Assembly (NCBI GenBank): GCA_045636545.1
Contig: JAZTXR010000095.1
Coordinates: forward strand, 1 to 64,000
DNA from: HGM04593 sp045636545
GTDB taxonomy: Bacteria; Bacteroidota; Bacteroidia; Bacteroidales; Bacteroidaceae
Length of the DNA: 64,000 nucleotides
Direction of reading: 5' to 3'
The first letter of the stretch is position 1; each line of letters starts with the position of its first letter. The translations under genes and the position numbers were made by a program. Below are positions 17,916-31,700 of the stretch, in pieces. Below the pieces are notes generated by a model that saw only the letters and a program-made list of their open reading frames with translations, was not told the origin of the DNA and did no database searches.

Positions 17916-17969
17916 ATCAAGACAATGCCATCCGTTGCTGCGCGCAGCAACGGATGGCATTGTCTTGAT
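17916..17969. repeat. 54-bp perfect palindrome downstream of the secA operon
   Basis: Left arm 17916-17940 and right arm 17945-17969 are exact reverse complements (25 bp) around a central CGCG, which is itself palindromic, so all 54 bp are one perfect palindrome. It lies 61 bp past the stop of the minus-strand acidic-protein gene. There is no T-run on either side, so a classical intrinsic terminator is not supported. A hairpin terminator or mRNA-stabilising end is the simplest reading. Confidence 0.85.
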
Positions 17970-18029
17970 GGCCTCGGGGTGTCCGAAATCTTTTATTTGC
18001 CCGACTTGTCTATGTTCCTCTTTAAAGAG

Positions 18030-18464
18030 TTATTCCTCAAGCAGTTTCTTAAGGAAATCGTTCATTTCTTCGTCGAAGCCTTCCAAAAGGTCTGCGCTGA
18101 GTATGAGCGTGTCATCGTCAATGATAAGCAGGTCTACAATCGACTGTCCGTCCTCGTCGGTGAGTACAAAAGAGTAGGGCTTTACAATGTTCAGGCTGTC
18201 GAATGCTCCGTCGCGGTGCATCTTTGTCAACAGCTTCTGCAGTTCCTTTTCATAAACCTCCTCGTTGTGCTCGTTTTCCCATTCTTTAATATGTACGCGC
18301 GCGAGGGGGGTGTCATCATCGTCAAGGATTGTTAGCTCTCCATTCTCTCCGTTTACCCTGATGTGAAAATCGGTTACATTGCTCTCTTCTGCAGAAATGT
18401 ATTTGCCGGCCATCTTTACAATGGCGTTCTGCAGTATTTCCTGTGTTTCTCTGCTTAGTGACAT
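18030..18464 (-). CDS. Conserved acidic hypothetical protein downstream of secA
   Basis: Function not recognised. 144 residues, strongly acidic (LTILDDDDTPLARV, LLIIDDDTLILSADLLEGFDEEMNDFLKKLLEE), no signal peptide or membrane segment, and an apparent alpha + beta pattern. It starts 12 bp after the secA stop, so it is co-transcribed with secA. An accessory or housekeeping role is possible, but nothing in the sequence names one. Confidence 0.75.
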   Translation of the reverse strand: MSLSRETQEILQNAIVKMAGKYISAEESNVTDFHIRVNGENGELTILDDDDTPLARVHIKEWENEHNEEVYEKELQKLLTKMHRDGAFDSLNIVKPYSFVLTDEDGQSIVDLLIIDDDTLILSADLLEGFDEEMNDFLKKLLEE

Positions 18465-18476
18465 ATCCTGTGCTTT

Positions 18477-21791
<3,315 letters not shown>

Positions 21792-21846
21792 ATAATGTTG
21801 TTTTTTATTCTTTGGCATGGCGCAGACTTGTGTGCGCTATTACCCG

Positions 21847-21854
21847 CAAAGGTA
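21847..21854 (-). promoter_or_regulatory. -7 box of the secA promoter
   Basis: The minus strand reads TACCTTTG, 56 bp upstream of the secA start at 21791. It lies in the 237-bp divergent spacer shared with the GH110 gene. Confidence 0.5.
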
Positions 21855-22003
21855 ATGATATTTTGTTAAACTCTCCTTATATAATGCACATTAAATTTGA
21901 CATTTCTCATTTATCCTCTTGCAAAAAGTGTGCCAAAGCATAAACTTTAGTTCCCTTTGGCAGATTTTGTGCAAAAACTGCCAAAAATAAATTAAAAAAA
22001 TCC

Positions 22004-22011
22004 TATCTTCG
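22004..22011 (+). promoter_or_regulatory. Putative -7 box upstream of the GH110 gene
   Basis: TATCTTCG, a one-base variant of TAnnTTTG, ends 18 bp before the start codon. The same type of variant (TAACTTCG) is seen on the thiamine operon promoter, where it has a properly spaced TTTG box. Here no -33 box is seen. Confidence 0.4.
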
Positions 22012-22028
22012 CAGAAAATGAATTTTCT

Positions 22029-23864
22029 ATGAAAAGGATATCTTTTGCAGTTTTTTCGTCGTTGTTGCTCTCTTTGGCATCGTGCGGCGGTGGTGAGAAG
22101 GTCTATTATGCACGTGATTTCGGTATCGTGCCGGGTACGGGCGAGGATATGACCGAGGAGTTTGCAAAGGCTTTTGAGACCATCAAGGCCGAGTGCAGGG
22201 GCGAGGTCAAGGCCGCGTTGGTCGTTGACTGCGGCGAGTACGATTTCTATCCCGACAGTGCCCTTGTGCGTGAATACTATGTGTCGAACCACGACCAGGA
22301 CAATCCCAAGCGTGTGGCAATAGCGCTCGAGGGAATGAAAAATTTTACTCTCAAAAACCGCCCCACGCATAGAGGTAGCGAATATGTCAACTTGATGATG
22401 AATGGCCGTATGTTGCCGGTGGCTATGGTCGGCTGTGAAAATTGTACGTTGGACGGTATCGCAGCAGATACACGCGTGCCACAGATTACTCAGGTAGAGG
22501 TGCTTGAGAATGCCGGCGGTTATATAACATACCGCATTGCGCCATACGTGAACTACCGCATCGACAACGGTCGTCTTGTTGTCTATGGCAGCAACTGGGA
22601 GTTCGTACCAAGTTGGGGTATAGCATTCGAGGGCGATACAAAGCATATCATATACACCACAAGCGACATCGGTGTCGGTACATCGGGAGTCGAGGAAGTC
22701 GCTCCTCGCGTAATCCGTGCGCCATGGAACGATGCGCGACTTGTCCCGGGCAGCGTAATAGCCATGCGCTCTTATGCCCGTCCCACACCCGGAATTTTTG
22801 TTACCGAGTGCAAGAATACAACCCTGTTGAACTCATGGGTGTTCTATGCCGAGGGTATGGGTTTGCTCGCGCAGATGAGCGAGAATATCACACTTGACGG
22901 TTTCAGAGTATCATTGCGCGACAACGAACGCTATTTTACTACACAGGCTGATGCGACACACTTCTCGGGCTGCAAGGGTAAGATTATCTCAGTCAACGGC
23001 TTGTATGAGGGAATGATGGACGATGCAATCAATGTTCACGGCACCTATCTGCGCGTGGTAGAGCGCCTCGATGACAATACATTAGTGGGCCGTTACATGC
23101 ACGGCCAGGCCTACGGCTTCTATTGGGGTGGTGCGGGCGACAGTGTGCAGTTCGTGCGTTCCGACGTGATGGAGATTACCGGGGGGAACCGCATTGTTGA
23201 GATTGCGCCTCATGACAAGGAGCAGCTTGCCGGCTGCAAGGAGTTCAAGATAAGGTTCGAGAAGCCTCTGCCGGCCGACATTGCAAACGGCAAATATGGC
23301 ATTGAGAACCTGGAGTGGACTCCCGAGGTCTATTTTGCAGGCAATACAATACGTAACAACCGTGCACGCGGCGCGCTGTTCAGCACTCCAAAGAGCACCC
23401 TTGTCGAGGATAACCTCTTTGACCACACTTCGGGTACTGCAATCCTGCTCTGTGGTGACTGTAACGGCTGGTTCGAGACGGGCGCCTGCCGCGATGTGGT
23501 TATCCGTAACAACCGATTTGTCAATGCTCTCACAAGTATGTTCCAGTTCACTAACGGTATAATCTCCATTTACCCCGAGATTCCCGACCTGGCATCACAG
23601 ACCAAATATTTCCACGGTGGCAATGGCAAGGGTGTCGTTATTGAAAATAATGTCTTTGAGACCTTTGATGCTCCAATTGTCTATGCAAAATCACTCGATG
23701 GTCTTGTGTTCCGTGGCAACAAAGTAGTGCAGAACAATGACTTTGCGCCATTCCACTGGAACAGATACCGTTTCTTGCTCGACAAGGTGACAAATGTAAC
23801 CATTGAGAATAATGACTTCTCCAACGGCTTCGATGAGTCAAAGGATGTAATGTACCGTAATTGA
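22029..23864 (+). CDS. GH110-type alpha-1,3-galactosidase lipoprotein
   Basis: Predicted exo-alpha-galactosidase that removes terminal alpha-1,3-linked galactose, as in blood group B or linear alpha-Gal glycans. 611 residues. A lipoprotein signal ends LLSLASC (Cys19), so it is likely cell-surface or periplasmic. GH110 signatures: DFYPDSALVREYYVSNHDQDNPKRVAIALEGMKNFTL, GLLAQMSENITLDGF, the run FTTQADATHFSGCKGKI, and YEGMMDDAINVHGTYLRV, followed by parallel beta-helix repeats (VVIRNNRF, NKVVQNND, VTIENNDF). The stop overlaps the next gene by one base (TGATG), so the two are translationally coupled, which is unusual for a pseudouridine synthase partner. Subfamily (A vs B specificity) cannot be told by eye. 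Confidence 0.88.
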   Translation: MKRISFAVFSSLLLSLASCGGGEKVYYARDFGIVPGTGEDMTEEFAKAFETIKAECRGEVKAALVVDCGEYDFYPDSALVREYYVSNHDQDNPKRVAIALEGMKNFTLKNRPTHRGSEYVNLMMNGRMLPVAMVGCENCTLDGIAADTRVPQITQVEVLENAGGYITYRIAPYVNYRIDNGRLVVYGSNWEFVPSWGIAFEGDTKHIIYTTSDIGVGTSGVEEVAPRVIRAPWNDARLVPGSVIAMRSYARPTPGIFVTECKNTTLLNSWVFYAEGMGLLAQMSENITLDGFRVSLRDNERYFTTQADATHFSGCKGKIISVNGLYEGMMDDAINVHGTYLRVVERLDDNTLVGRYMHGQAYGFYWGGAGDSVQFVRSDVMEITGGNRIVEIAPHDKEQLAGCKEFKIRFEKPLPADIANGKYGIENLEWTPEVYFAGNTIRNNRARGALFSTPKSTLVEDNLFDHTSGTAILLCGDCNGWFETGACRDVVIRNNRFVNALTSMFQFTNGIISIYPEIPDLASQTKYFHGGNGKGVVIENNVFETFDAPIVYAKSLDGLVFRGNKVVQNNDFAPFHWNRYRFLLDKVTNVTIENNDFSNGFDESKDVMYRN

Positions 23865-25507
23865 TGACGTTGCTGCATCGCTTTGAATCGGATATATCGG
23901 TTGTTGAGGCGCCTCAGCGCTTCAACAACCCTTTTTACTATTCGCCACACGCTCTTTGTGTTGTGGCAGCCGATGAAGTACGCTCAATGCTTTCGCTTGA
24001 CAGCGTCCTTGCTGCCGATGCCGCAAGGGGTAAGATGTTCGGTGTCCTTGTGGTGCGTGACGGTGACGGCAAACTCGGTTTCCTTGCAGCCTTTTCAGGT
24101 CTGCTTGCCGGCAGGAACCGTGTTCCGGGTTTTGTACCGCCGGTTTTCGATATGCAGTCGCCGGGCGGCTATTTCAAACAGGAAGAAGCTGGAATTACGG
24201 CCTTGAACATGAGAATCAAGGATGTTGAGTGTAGTGATGGATATATGGCTGCCATTGCGGCTGTTGCCCATGTAAAGCAAGAAATGGAAATAGAACTTGC
24301 CGCTATGCGCAATACTATGCGCCTTTCCAGACAACGTCGCAATGAGCTACGTGCGGCGGAGGTACTCGCAGCCGACGAAGAGGCTGCTTTGGTGCGAGAG
24401 AGCCAGTTCCAGAAGGCCGAACTCAAACGCGCTACGGCAAGGTGGCAAAACAGGATAGCCGAATGCGAGGCCGTGGTCGCTCCATTCAAAGCCTCGATTG
24501 TGGCAATGAAAGAGGAACGCAAACGCCGTTCTGCTGCACTGCAGCGCTGGCTTTTCGAGCAGTTCAAGGTGCTGAATGCTTATGGTCACGAAAAGAGCCT
24601 GCTCGATATTTTTGCCCATCATTCGGGTATTCTTCCGCCCGGTGGGGCAGGGGAATGTGCTGCGCCCAAACTACTGCAGTACGCCTATCTGAACTCCTTG
24701 ACACCCATTGCGGTGGCCGAGTTCTGGGTTGGAGCATCGCCCACAGGCGAGGTACGCCGCGATGGGTGTTTCTATGGTGCCTGCAAAAGCAAGTGTGAAC
24801 CGATATTGGGCTTTATGCTTCAGGGGCTTGATGTCGAGGAGAGTGCGCTCGAAAAGGGTGGTGATATAAACAGTCCGGAGATAGTGTACGAGGATGATTG
24901 CATTGTTGTTGTGAACAAATCCCCGGGGGTACTCTCTGTGCCGGGTGTGGTTGGTGGAACGTCGGTCCAGCAGTGGTTGCGTGATGAGTATCTGCACAGC
25001 AATGAGCTCTTTGTGGTGCATCGTCTTGATATGGCCACGTCGGGGTTGCTTGTGGCTGCAAAATCTATGGAGGCATGCAAGGAACTGCAACGTCAGTTCG
25101 CTATGCGCGAGGTGAAAAAGCAGTACACGGCAATTCTTGAGGGTGTGCCGCCGAGGAACGATGGTGTCATCGAACTTCCTCTTTCGGCCGACTATGAGAA
25201 CCGTCCGCGGCAAAAGGTTGACTTTACCAGTGGCAAGCCGGCGGTGACACGTTACAGGGTTGTCGACACTGTTGAACGTGGCGGGCAGCGGTGTGCTGTC
25301 GTCTGCTTTGAGCCGTTGACAGGTCGCACCCACCAGCTGCGTGTCCATGCGGCACACAAGGATGGGCTTGACTGTCCCATTGTGGGCGATGCCCTCTATG
25401 GCGCGGCAGGCGAAAGACTTATGTTGCATGCTTCCTGCATATCTTTTTTTCATCCTGTAAATAAAGAAATTATAGAGTTGGAGTGTAAATGTGATTTTTT
25501 TTGCTAA
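23864..25507 (+). CDS. RluA-family pseudouridine synthase with long N-terminal extension
   Basis: Isomerises uridine in rRNA or tRNA; cytoplasmic. From ATG 23864 the product has 547 residues. The catalytic domain occupies the last ~220 residues: IVVVNKSPGVLSVPGV, then HRLDMATSGLLV with catalytic Asp389, GRTHQLRVHAAH and GDALYG. The first ~320 residues are an extension (YSPHALCVVAADEV, GKMFGVLVVRDGDGKLGFLAAFSG) with a charged helical stretch at about 130-240, rich in R, A and E and likely coiled coil, and CFYGACKSKCEPIL, three Cys that may bind metal. A TTG three bases upstream is rejected in favour of the ATG. Target site unknown. It overlaps the GH110 stop. Confidence 0.87.
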   Translation: MTLLHRFESDISVVEAPQRFNNPFYYSPHALCVVAADEVRSMLSLDSVLAADAARGKMFGVLVVRDGDGKLGFLAAFSGLLAGRNRVPGFVPPVFDMQSPGGYFKQEEAGITALNMRIKDVECSDGYMAAIAAVAHVKQEMEIELAAMRNTMRLSRQRRNELRAAEVLAADEEAALVRESQFQKAELKRATARWQNRIAECEAVVAPFKASIVAMKEERKRRSAALQRWLFEQFKVLNAYGHEKSLLDIFAHHSGILPPGGAGECAAPKLLQYAYLNSLTPIAVAEFWVGASPTGEVRRDGCFYGACKSKCEPILGFMLQGLDVEESALEKGGDINSPEIVYEDDCIVVVNKSPGVLSVPGVVGGTSVQQWLRDEYLHSNELFVVHRLDMATSGLLVAAKSMEACKELQRQFAMREVKKQYTAILEGVPPRNDGVIELPLSADYENRPRQKVDFTSGKPAVTRYRVVDTVERGGQRCAVVCFEPLTGRTHQLRVHAAHKDGLDCPIVGDALYGAAGERLMLHASCISFFHPVNKEIIELECKCDFFC

Positions 25508-25512
25508 TTTTG
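25505..25512 (+). promoter_or_regulatory. -7 box upstream of the GH123-sialidase operon
   Basis: TAATTTTG ends 69 bp before the ATG at 25582, leaving a leader that contains a small ACACAC/GTGTGT hairpin near 25528-25543. It begins within the last codons of the preceding synthase gene, so the operon can be transcribed independently. Confidence 0.5.
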
Positions 25513-25581
25513 CAAAATTATGTACAAACACACACGCTTTGTGTGTCACTTATTTGAATTGAAAAACTTAAATATTAATCT

Positions 25582-28500
25582 ATGAAACTGAAATCAATCC
25601 TTTATTCGGCATTGACCGCTGTGTGTGTTTGCGCGGGCGCGCAGGCGCAGGGCGACTACTATGTCAGGTATGGTGCTGATGTGAATGTGGCACACCCGAC
25701 ACATTATCCCAAAGCTGTTGGTGTTGCGAATGTGAGAGGTGACCAGCAGGTGCTCGACAATATTGCAACCGCACCACGTTGTGCGGCATACTTTGACAGG
25801 ACATCGACTCTCTTTGAGGTGAAGAGTGGCGAGACAATCACTCCGCTGATTACCATCAACGGTGCGTGGATGCACGGCTATGTATATGTCGACTGGAACA
25901 ACAACAGGCAGTTCGATGTGAACGTGACCGGTGAAGGCCCTTACATAAAAGGCGAAGGCAATGAACTCATGTGCTGGTCGCTTTACAGCCACAATGGCAA
26001 CGGCGAGAACGGTTGGAACAGTGCCGGCCTCTATCAGGGTAACGGTGATGTCCTCGCTCCCGGCTCATTCCGTGTTCCCGAGGGGCTTGAGGTGGGTTCT
26101 ACCTACCGCATGCGTTATGCAATCCAATGGAACAGTATAGACCCGACAGGCTCATACGCCAATTTCATCAGCGACGGTGCGGCAATCATCGATGTCACAC
26201 TCAAGATTTCAGGTATCGCATCCGAGGATGAACTTAATGTCTATCCCATCAACGATTATGCCGAGCCTCGTGTGGGTACCAAGCCCGATGAGGCTGCATG
26301 GAATGCATTGCCCGCAGGCCTCAATGCTACTTGGGCTTCGCGCGATGTACACTACAAACTGCACGAGGTTCCCCAGGTTGCACAGAAGAACGAGGCAACA
26401 ATCCATGCATGGAAGGGCGAGCGTGCGAACATTCAGGCTCTGCTCTACAGCAAGAGCGACCAGGATACACTTTCTGTGCGCATGACAGAATGGCAGAAGA
26501 ACGGCAAGGCTACAGGAATCAACGGTGGCGATGCACGTTTTGTGAACTATGTGATTACCGATGACTATGTTTCATGCGGCAACCACCCTATGACACTCCC
26601 GCAGTGGCTTGTTGCCGATGTCATTGACCAGGACAAACCGCATGCTGTTCCCGCAATGGAAACACGCCCTGTGTGGTGCAGCATTGAGGTCCCCCGCGAC
26701 ATTGAGGCCGGTGAATACGCAACCGCCCTTGAGGTGGTCGATGCCGACGGTAATTTGGTAAAGAGCCTTGCACTTACAGTCAACGTGAATTCTCGCTCGC
26801 TGCCGACTGTTGCCGAGCAGAAATTCCATCTCGATTTCTGGCAGCAGCCATACGCCATCAGCCGTTACTATGGTGTTGAGCGTTGGAGCGAGGAGCACTA
26901 CGAGGCACTGCGCCCCTATCTGCAGGCACTTGGCCGTGCCGGTCAGCGTGTTGTCAGCGCAATTCTCTTCTATGAGCCATGGGGCGAGCAGACACATGAC
27001 CTCTTTGACCCGATGGTGCAGACAACAAAAAAGAGCAACGGAACATGGGAATATGACTATACGGTGTTCGACAGGTATGTAGAACTCTGCGCCGAATACG
27101 GCATCACAAAGCAGATAAACTGCTTCAGCATGTTGCCATGGGATATGAGTTTCCGTTATTTCGATGAGGCTTCGAACGGCTACAAGACACTCTCTACGAC
27201 ATACTCTTCACCGGAATACCGCGAACTGTGGACAAGTTTCCTCACGGCTTTCAAGGCACACTTGCTGCAGAAAGGGTGGTTCGAGAAGACTGTAATTGCT
27301 GTCGATGAACGTGGCGAGGCTGCAATGCTCAAGGCTCATGAGATTGCCAATGCCCTTGGCTTCAAGATGGCCTTGGCGGGCAACTACCATGGTTCGCTCA
27401 GCGATATCCTGCACGACAAGTGTGTACAGCTTGGTCAGGAGCACTATTTTACAGCTGCGCAGCTTGCCGACCGCAAGTCGAAGAACCGTGTCACCACATT
27501 CTACACCAGCTGCGCTAACAGCGAACCCAACATCTATACCAATTCCCTGCCGGCAGAGGCTGCCTATCTGCCAATCTATGCGGCAAAGATGAATCTTGAC
27601 GGCTATCTGCACTGGGCTTGGTGTAACTGGGACGAGCATCCGCTCACCGACAGCCGTTTCCGCAAGTTCGGTTCGGGCGACACCTACTGCTACTATCCAG
27701 GCAACCGCTCAAGCGTGCGTTTTGAGCGCCTCATCGAGGGCATCCATCAGTACGAGAAGATACAGATTCTCAAAGAGGAGTACAAGGACAATGAGGATAA
27801 ACTTGCCGATTTGCAGGCACTGCTTGGCCGCTTCACCGGTGGTATTGCAGGAACAGAATGTGCAGCTCTTGTAAACGACCTTGAGGATTTCCTCAATGGC
27901 AAAGAGGTAGATATTCCCGAGCCCGAGAATGTCCCAAGTGGATATTACCACCTTGTAAACAGGGATGTAGCGCGCTACGAGCATCTTTATAACGATGCCA
28001 CCCTGAACGGTAACAGCTTGAAAATAACAATGCAGTCCGATACAAAAGTCAACACCAACAACGGTATATGGCTTTTGAAGGCAAAAAGGAACGGCAAGTT
28101 CGATATAAAGAATGGCGATGGAAACCCCATTGTTGCCGGTGGCGCAAACGGTGCTTCAATTCTTGGTTCATACTCAGAGCTTACAGTCGGCAGCTCGTTC
28201 GATGCAAACGGTTATCATTACTACTATTTTACCGAGGCTCTCAACTGTTCCAATGCAACATCAGCCTTCAAGGTTAGCGATATTCCCTGCCTTACAACAT
28301 GGTTGTCGGGTGGTGCCAACAAAGCCGACAACCAGTGGCGCCTTGAGCCCGTTGATATGGAGGGCAAGAGCGTATATGATGTGGTTATAGAGGGCAATGC
28401 CGATGCATACGTTACATTCAATGGCGGTTATGCCTTCAATGGCGGTTTCTTTATAACGTCATCAGTCATGGATGCTTCGGGGCTGTCTGTATGCGTTGAC

Positions 28501-28695
28501 GGCAAAATTTTGGATGGTGCCGAGATCAAAGTCTCGGGAAAGACAATCAAGGTTATTGCCGGCCAGACCTGTATAAATGACCTCAATGCAGGTAATGACG
28601 GGGATAAAGCCGTCTATGACCTCAATGGCCGCAGAATGGAAGCACCGCTTAAGGGTATCTGCATCATCGACGGTGTCAAGACAATTGTCAAGTAA
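25582..28695 (+). CDS. GH123-like beta-N-acetylgalactosaminidase, multidomain, secreted
   Basis: Predicted secreted enzyme releasing terminal beta-GalNAc (for example from gangliosides or Sd(a)-type glycans). 1037 residues with a signal peptide (LYSALTAVCVCAGAQAQ). Order: an N-terminal GEVED-like sandwich (residues ~20-210, with WMHGYVYVDWNNNRQFD); a GH123/DUF4091 catalytic region (~230-740, with WEYDYTVFDRYVELCAEYGI and VIAVDERGEA carrying the adjacent Asp575-Glu576 pair typical of GH123); a lectin-like module (~784-985, YYHLVNRD...NNGIWLL) nearly the same as the one opening the next gene; and a C-terminal tail (YDLNGRRM...GICIIDG). Next gene follows by 35 bp. Enzyme family is likely, substrate inferred. 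Confidence 0.78.
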   Translation: MKLKSILYSALTAVCVCAGAQAQGDYYVRYGADVNVAHPTHYPKAVGVANVRGDQQVLDNIATAPRCAAYFDRTSTLFEVKSGETITPLITINGAWMHGYVYVDWNNNRQFDVNVTGEGPYIKGEGNELMCWSLYSHNGNGENGWNSAGLYQGNGDVLAPGSFRVPEGLEVGSTYRMRYAIQWNSIDPTGSYANFISDGAAIIDVTLKISGIASEDELNVYPINDYAEPRVGTKPDEAAWNALPAGLNATWASRDVHYKLHEVPQVAQKNEATIHAWKGERANIQALLYSKSDQDTLSVRMTEWQKNGKATGINGGDARFVNYVITDDYVSCGNHPMTLPQWLVADVIDQDKPHAVPAMETRPVWCSIEVPRDIEAGEYATALEVVDADGNLVKSLALTVNVNSRSLPTVAEQKFHLDFWQQPYAISRYYGVERWSEEHYEALRPYLQALGRAGQRVVSAILFYEPWGEQTHDLFDPMVQTTKKSNGTWEYDYTVFDRYVELCAEYGITKQINCFSMLPWDMSFRYFDEASNGYKTLSTTYSSPEYRELWTSFLTAFKAHLLQKGWFEKTVIAVDERGEAAMLKAHEIANALGFKMALAGNYHGSLSDILHDKCVQLGQEHYFTAAQLADRKSKNRVTTFYTSCANSEPNIYTNSLPAEAAYLPIYAAKMNLDGYLHWAWCNWDEHPLTDSRFRKFGSGDTYCYYPGNRSSVRFERLIEGIHQYEKIQILKEEYKDNEDKLADLQALLGRFTGGIAGTECAALVNDLEDFLNGKEVDIPEPENVPSGYYHLVNRDVARYEHLYNDATLNGNSLKITMQSDTKVNTNNGIWLLKAKRNGKFDIKNGDGNPIVAGGANGASILGSYSELTVGSSFDANGYHYYYFTEALNCSNATSAFKVSDIPCLTTWLSGGANKADNQWRLEPVDMEGKSVYDVVIEGNADAYVTFNGGYAFNGGFFITSSVMDASGLSVCVDGKILDGAEIKVSGKTIKVIAGQTCINDLNAGNDGDKAVYDLNGRRMEAPLKGICIIDGVKTIVK

Positions 28696-28730
28696 ACAGT
28701 TTCTGATAATAATTCCAAATAGTTATAATA

Positions 28731-31700
28731 ATGAGAAAAATTACTTTTTTGTTCCTCTCTTTGTTCATTGCTGCAAGTGCAATGGCAATTGAGAATGTAA
28801 CCACGGGTTACTATCATTTGATTGGTAGGGATACAAGCCGTAGTGAGCATCTTTACAACAATGCTCTGCATAACGGCAACAGTCTCAAATTTACCTTGCA
28901 ATCAAATGAAATAGTGAATACCAACAATGGTATTTGGTATATTACAGTGAAGGATGACGGCAAACTCGGCATCAAGAATGGTGACGGACAGCCTGTTGTT
29001 GCCGGTGCCAACTGGGGCGGCTCAATTGCCGGCTCTTTCACAGAACTTACCATTGCCGGTACTGCCGATGTGAATGATTACCGTTACTACTATTTCAACG
29101 AGGCGCTGAACTGTACAAACGGAAGCGTGAACTTCAAGATTGGTGGAGCCGATTTCCTTACCACTTGGAGTGATGGTGGTTCTGCCAATGACAACCAGTG
29201 GCGTTTTGAGCCTGTTGACGTGGAGGGCAAGAGCATCTACAGTGTGGTTGTTGAGGGTAATGCCGATGCATACGTTACATTCGACGGCGGTTATGCTTTC
29301 AATGGCGGTTTCTTCATTACAGATTCTGAAATCAGCGCTTCACAGTTGACTGTAGGCGTTTTCGGCAATGTATTGAAAAGTGCCGATGTCAATATTGAGG
29401 GCAATACAATCACTGTGACAAATGTTCAGGCACTTGAGACTCCTGTAAAGCAGGACTTGTACAACACAAGCAAGGGTGACGGTATCATTCCTCCCTACCG
29501 CATCCCCGGTATCACAACTGCAAGCAACGGTCGCCTGATTACAGCGGCAGCGCGCCTTGTCTGCGGTACCGACCCGGGTTATGGTCAGGTCGATGTCGTA
29601 TGCCGCACCAGTGACGACCATGGCAAGACATGGAGCAATATGATTGACGTTGCAGTAGGTACAGGCCGCACATCGGCAACTGTGAACTATTTCGACACAG
29701 CTTTCGGTGACCCTGCAATTGTTGCCGACCGCACAAGTGGTGAGGTGCTCATCATAGCTGTGGCAGGTTGTACCGTCTATGCCAACGGCAACACCACACG
29801 TCAGAACCCCAATATGATTGCCACAATCCTCAGCAAGGACAATGGTAAGACATGGGAAGAACCAATTAATGTGACCGAGGATATCTATAGCCTCTTCGAT
29901 TCAGGCAACCCCATCCAATCGGCATTCGTGGGTGGAGGTAAGGTCTTCCAGAGCCGTATTGTAAAGAAAGACAAATACTACCGTCTCTATGCTGCCATGT
30001 GTGCACGTCCCAACGGTAACCGCGTAATCTATTCCGATGACTTCGGAAAGACTTGGCATGCCCTTGGCGGCGCATCGGCACTCCCGGCCCCCGGTGGTGA
30101 CGAACCCAAGTGCGAGGAGATGCCCGACGGTCGCGTAATCCTCTCAAGCCGTGTAGGTGGTGGTCGCATATACAATATCTACACCTATAGCAACACCCTG
30201 ACAGGTGAAGGCTCTTGGAGCACAGATGTAAAGAGCACATTTGCGGGTTCAGGTCTTGTTCCCGGCGGCAACTCAACCAATGGCGAGATTCTCATTGTTC
30301 CTGTGCAGCGCAACAGCGACAAAAAAGAGATGTATCTTGCCCTGCAGTCACTCCCCACAGGCGGTGGCCGCACCAATGTGGGTATTTTCTACAAGGAACT
30401 CACTGACTTCAGCGACATTAACAGCGTTGAGAATTTTGCAAACGATTGGAACGGCTTCTTCCAGGTGAGCAACACCTCATCGGCATACAGTTCAATGGAC
30501 CTGCAGGCCGATGACCGCATCGGTTTCATATATGAGGAGACACTCACTGGCTTCGGTAGGCGTGACAATCCTGTATCTACAAGCTTCCCCAATGGCGAGG
30601 GACAGCACAACTTCGACGGTTTCGACAATATCTATGTGGCATACGAGCTGGAATACATTACAAATGGTGCATATAGCATCAAACGCGATGTCAACCGTCG
30701 TACATTCGTTAAGGAGTACTTTACCGCGGTTGCTGCCGATAAGTCCGATATCGTGAAGTCTAATGTTGCAACTGCGCTTGAGGCATTGAGTACAGAGCCT
30801 ACAACAGCCGAGATTGACAATATCTACGCTATACTTGCCAGCGATGGTCCTGTTTATGTTACAGATGTTGACGGTTTCGAGAACGGTAAGATTTATACAT
30901 TTGTGACAGCACGTGGCTGGATGGGTGCAAAGGCCGACAACAACAAGGTGATATCTACTGCATACACAGCAAACGGCGTGACAGGCAGCAAGGATGATGC
31001 AAACTTCCAGTGGACTGTCTACAAGTCAGAGAATGACAACTATTATCTCTACAACATCGGTAAGGAGATGTTTATGGGTGTAGAGAGCGGCAACAACACC
31101 GCCGTGCCTTTTGTGGCAACTCCTGCGGGCAAGAACCTTACTTTCAAGAAATCCGTAGATACCGCCTATCCGATTATGTTCTCTACAGACAATGCCGGTG
31201 TTGTGAACCACTCTGCAAATCACGCATCGGGTCTTATAACATGGACCGGCGGATGGAATAATCCCAATGATGGCGGCAGTAACCATCAGGTAGAACTTGT
31301 GGGTGTCCTTGACAATGAGACTCTTGCAGGTATTGCAGAAATTGTAGCTGCATACGAGTTGGACAACACATCGGCTGTTGCCGAACTTGATGCTGCAATT
31401 GCTAAGGCGAAGGCATTGTTCAGTAGCATTGTTGTTGGTTCTGGAATGGGCGAATATACTGCAACTGATGCAGAGTATGCTGATAAGTTCAGTGCTATTG
31501 AGGCTTTCCGTCAGGCAATACAGTCGACCAATACCCCAACCCCAGCCCAGGTTGAGGCCAAGACTGCCGAGGTGAACGCTCTTATCGCATCATTCCAGCT
31601 GAACTTGCCTGTTGCCGGAAAGTACTACCGCATTAAGGCTGTTGCTGGCTGGAACGATGATGCGCGTTATCTTGGTGCGCAGAACTCAACTGCAAACACC

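Noticed and set aside
24671..25549. 292-residue minus-strand frame antisense to the pseudouridine synthase
   Set aside because: The sense frame carries the HRLD catalytic motif and GRTHQLRVHAAH; the antisense frame has no motif.
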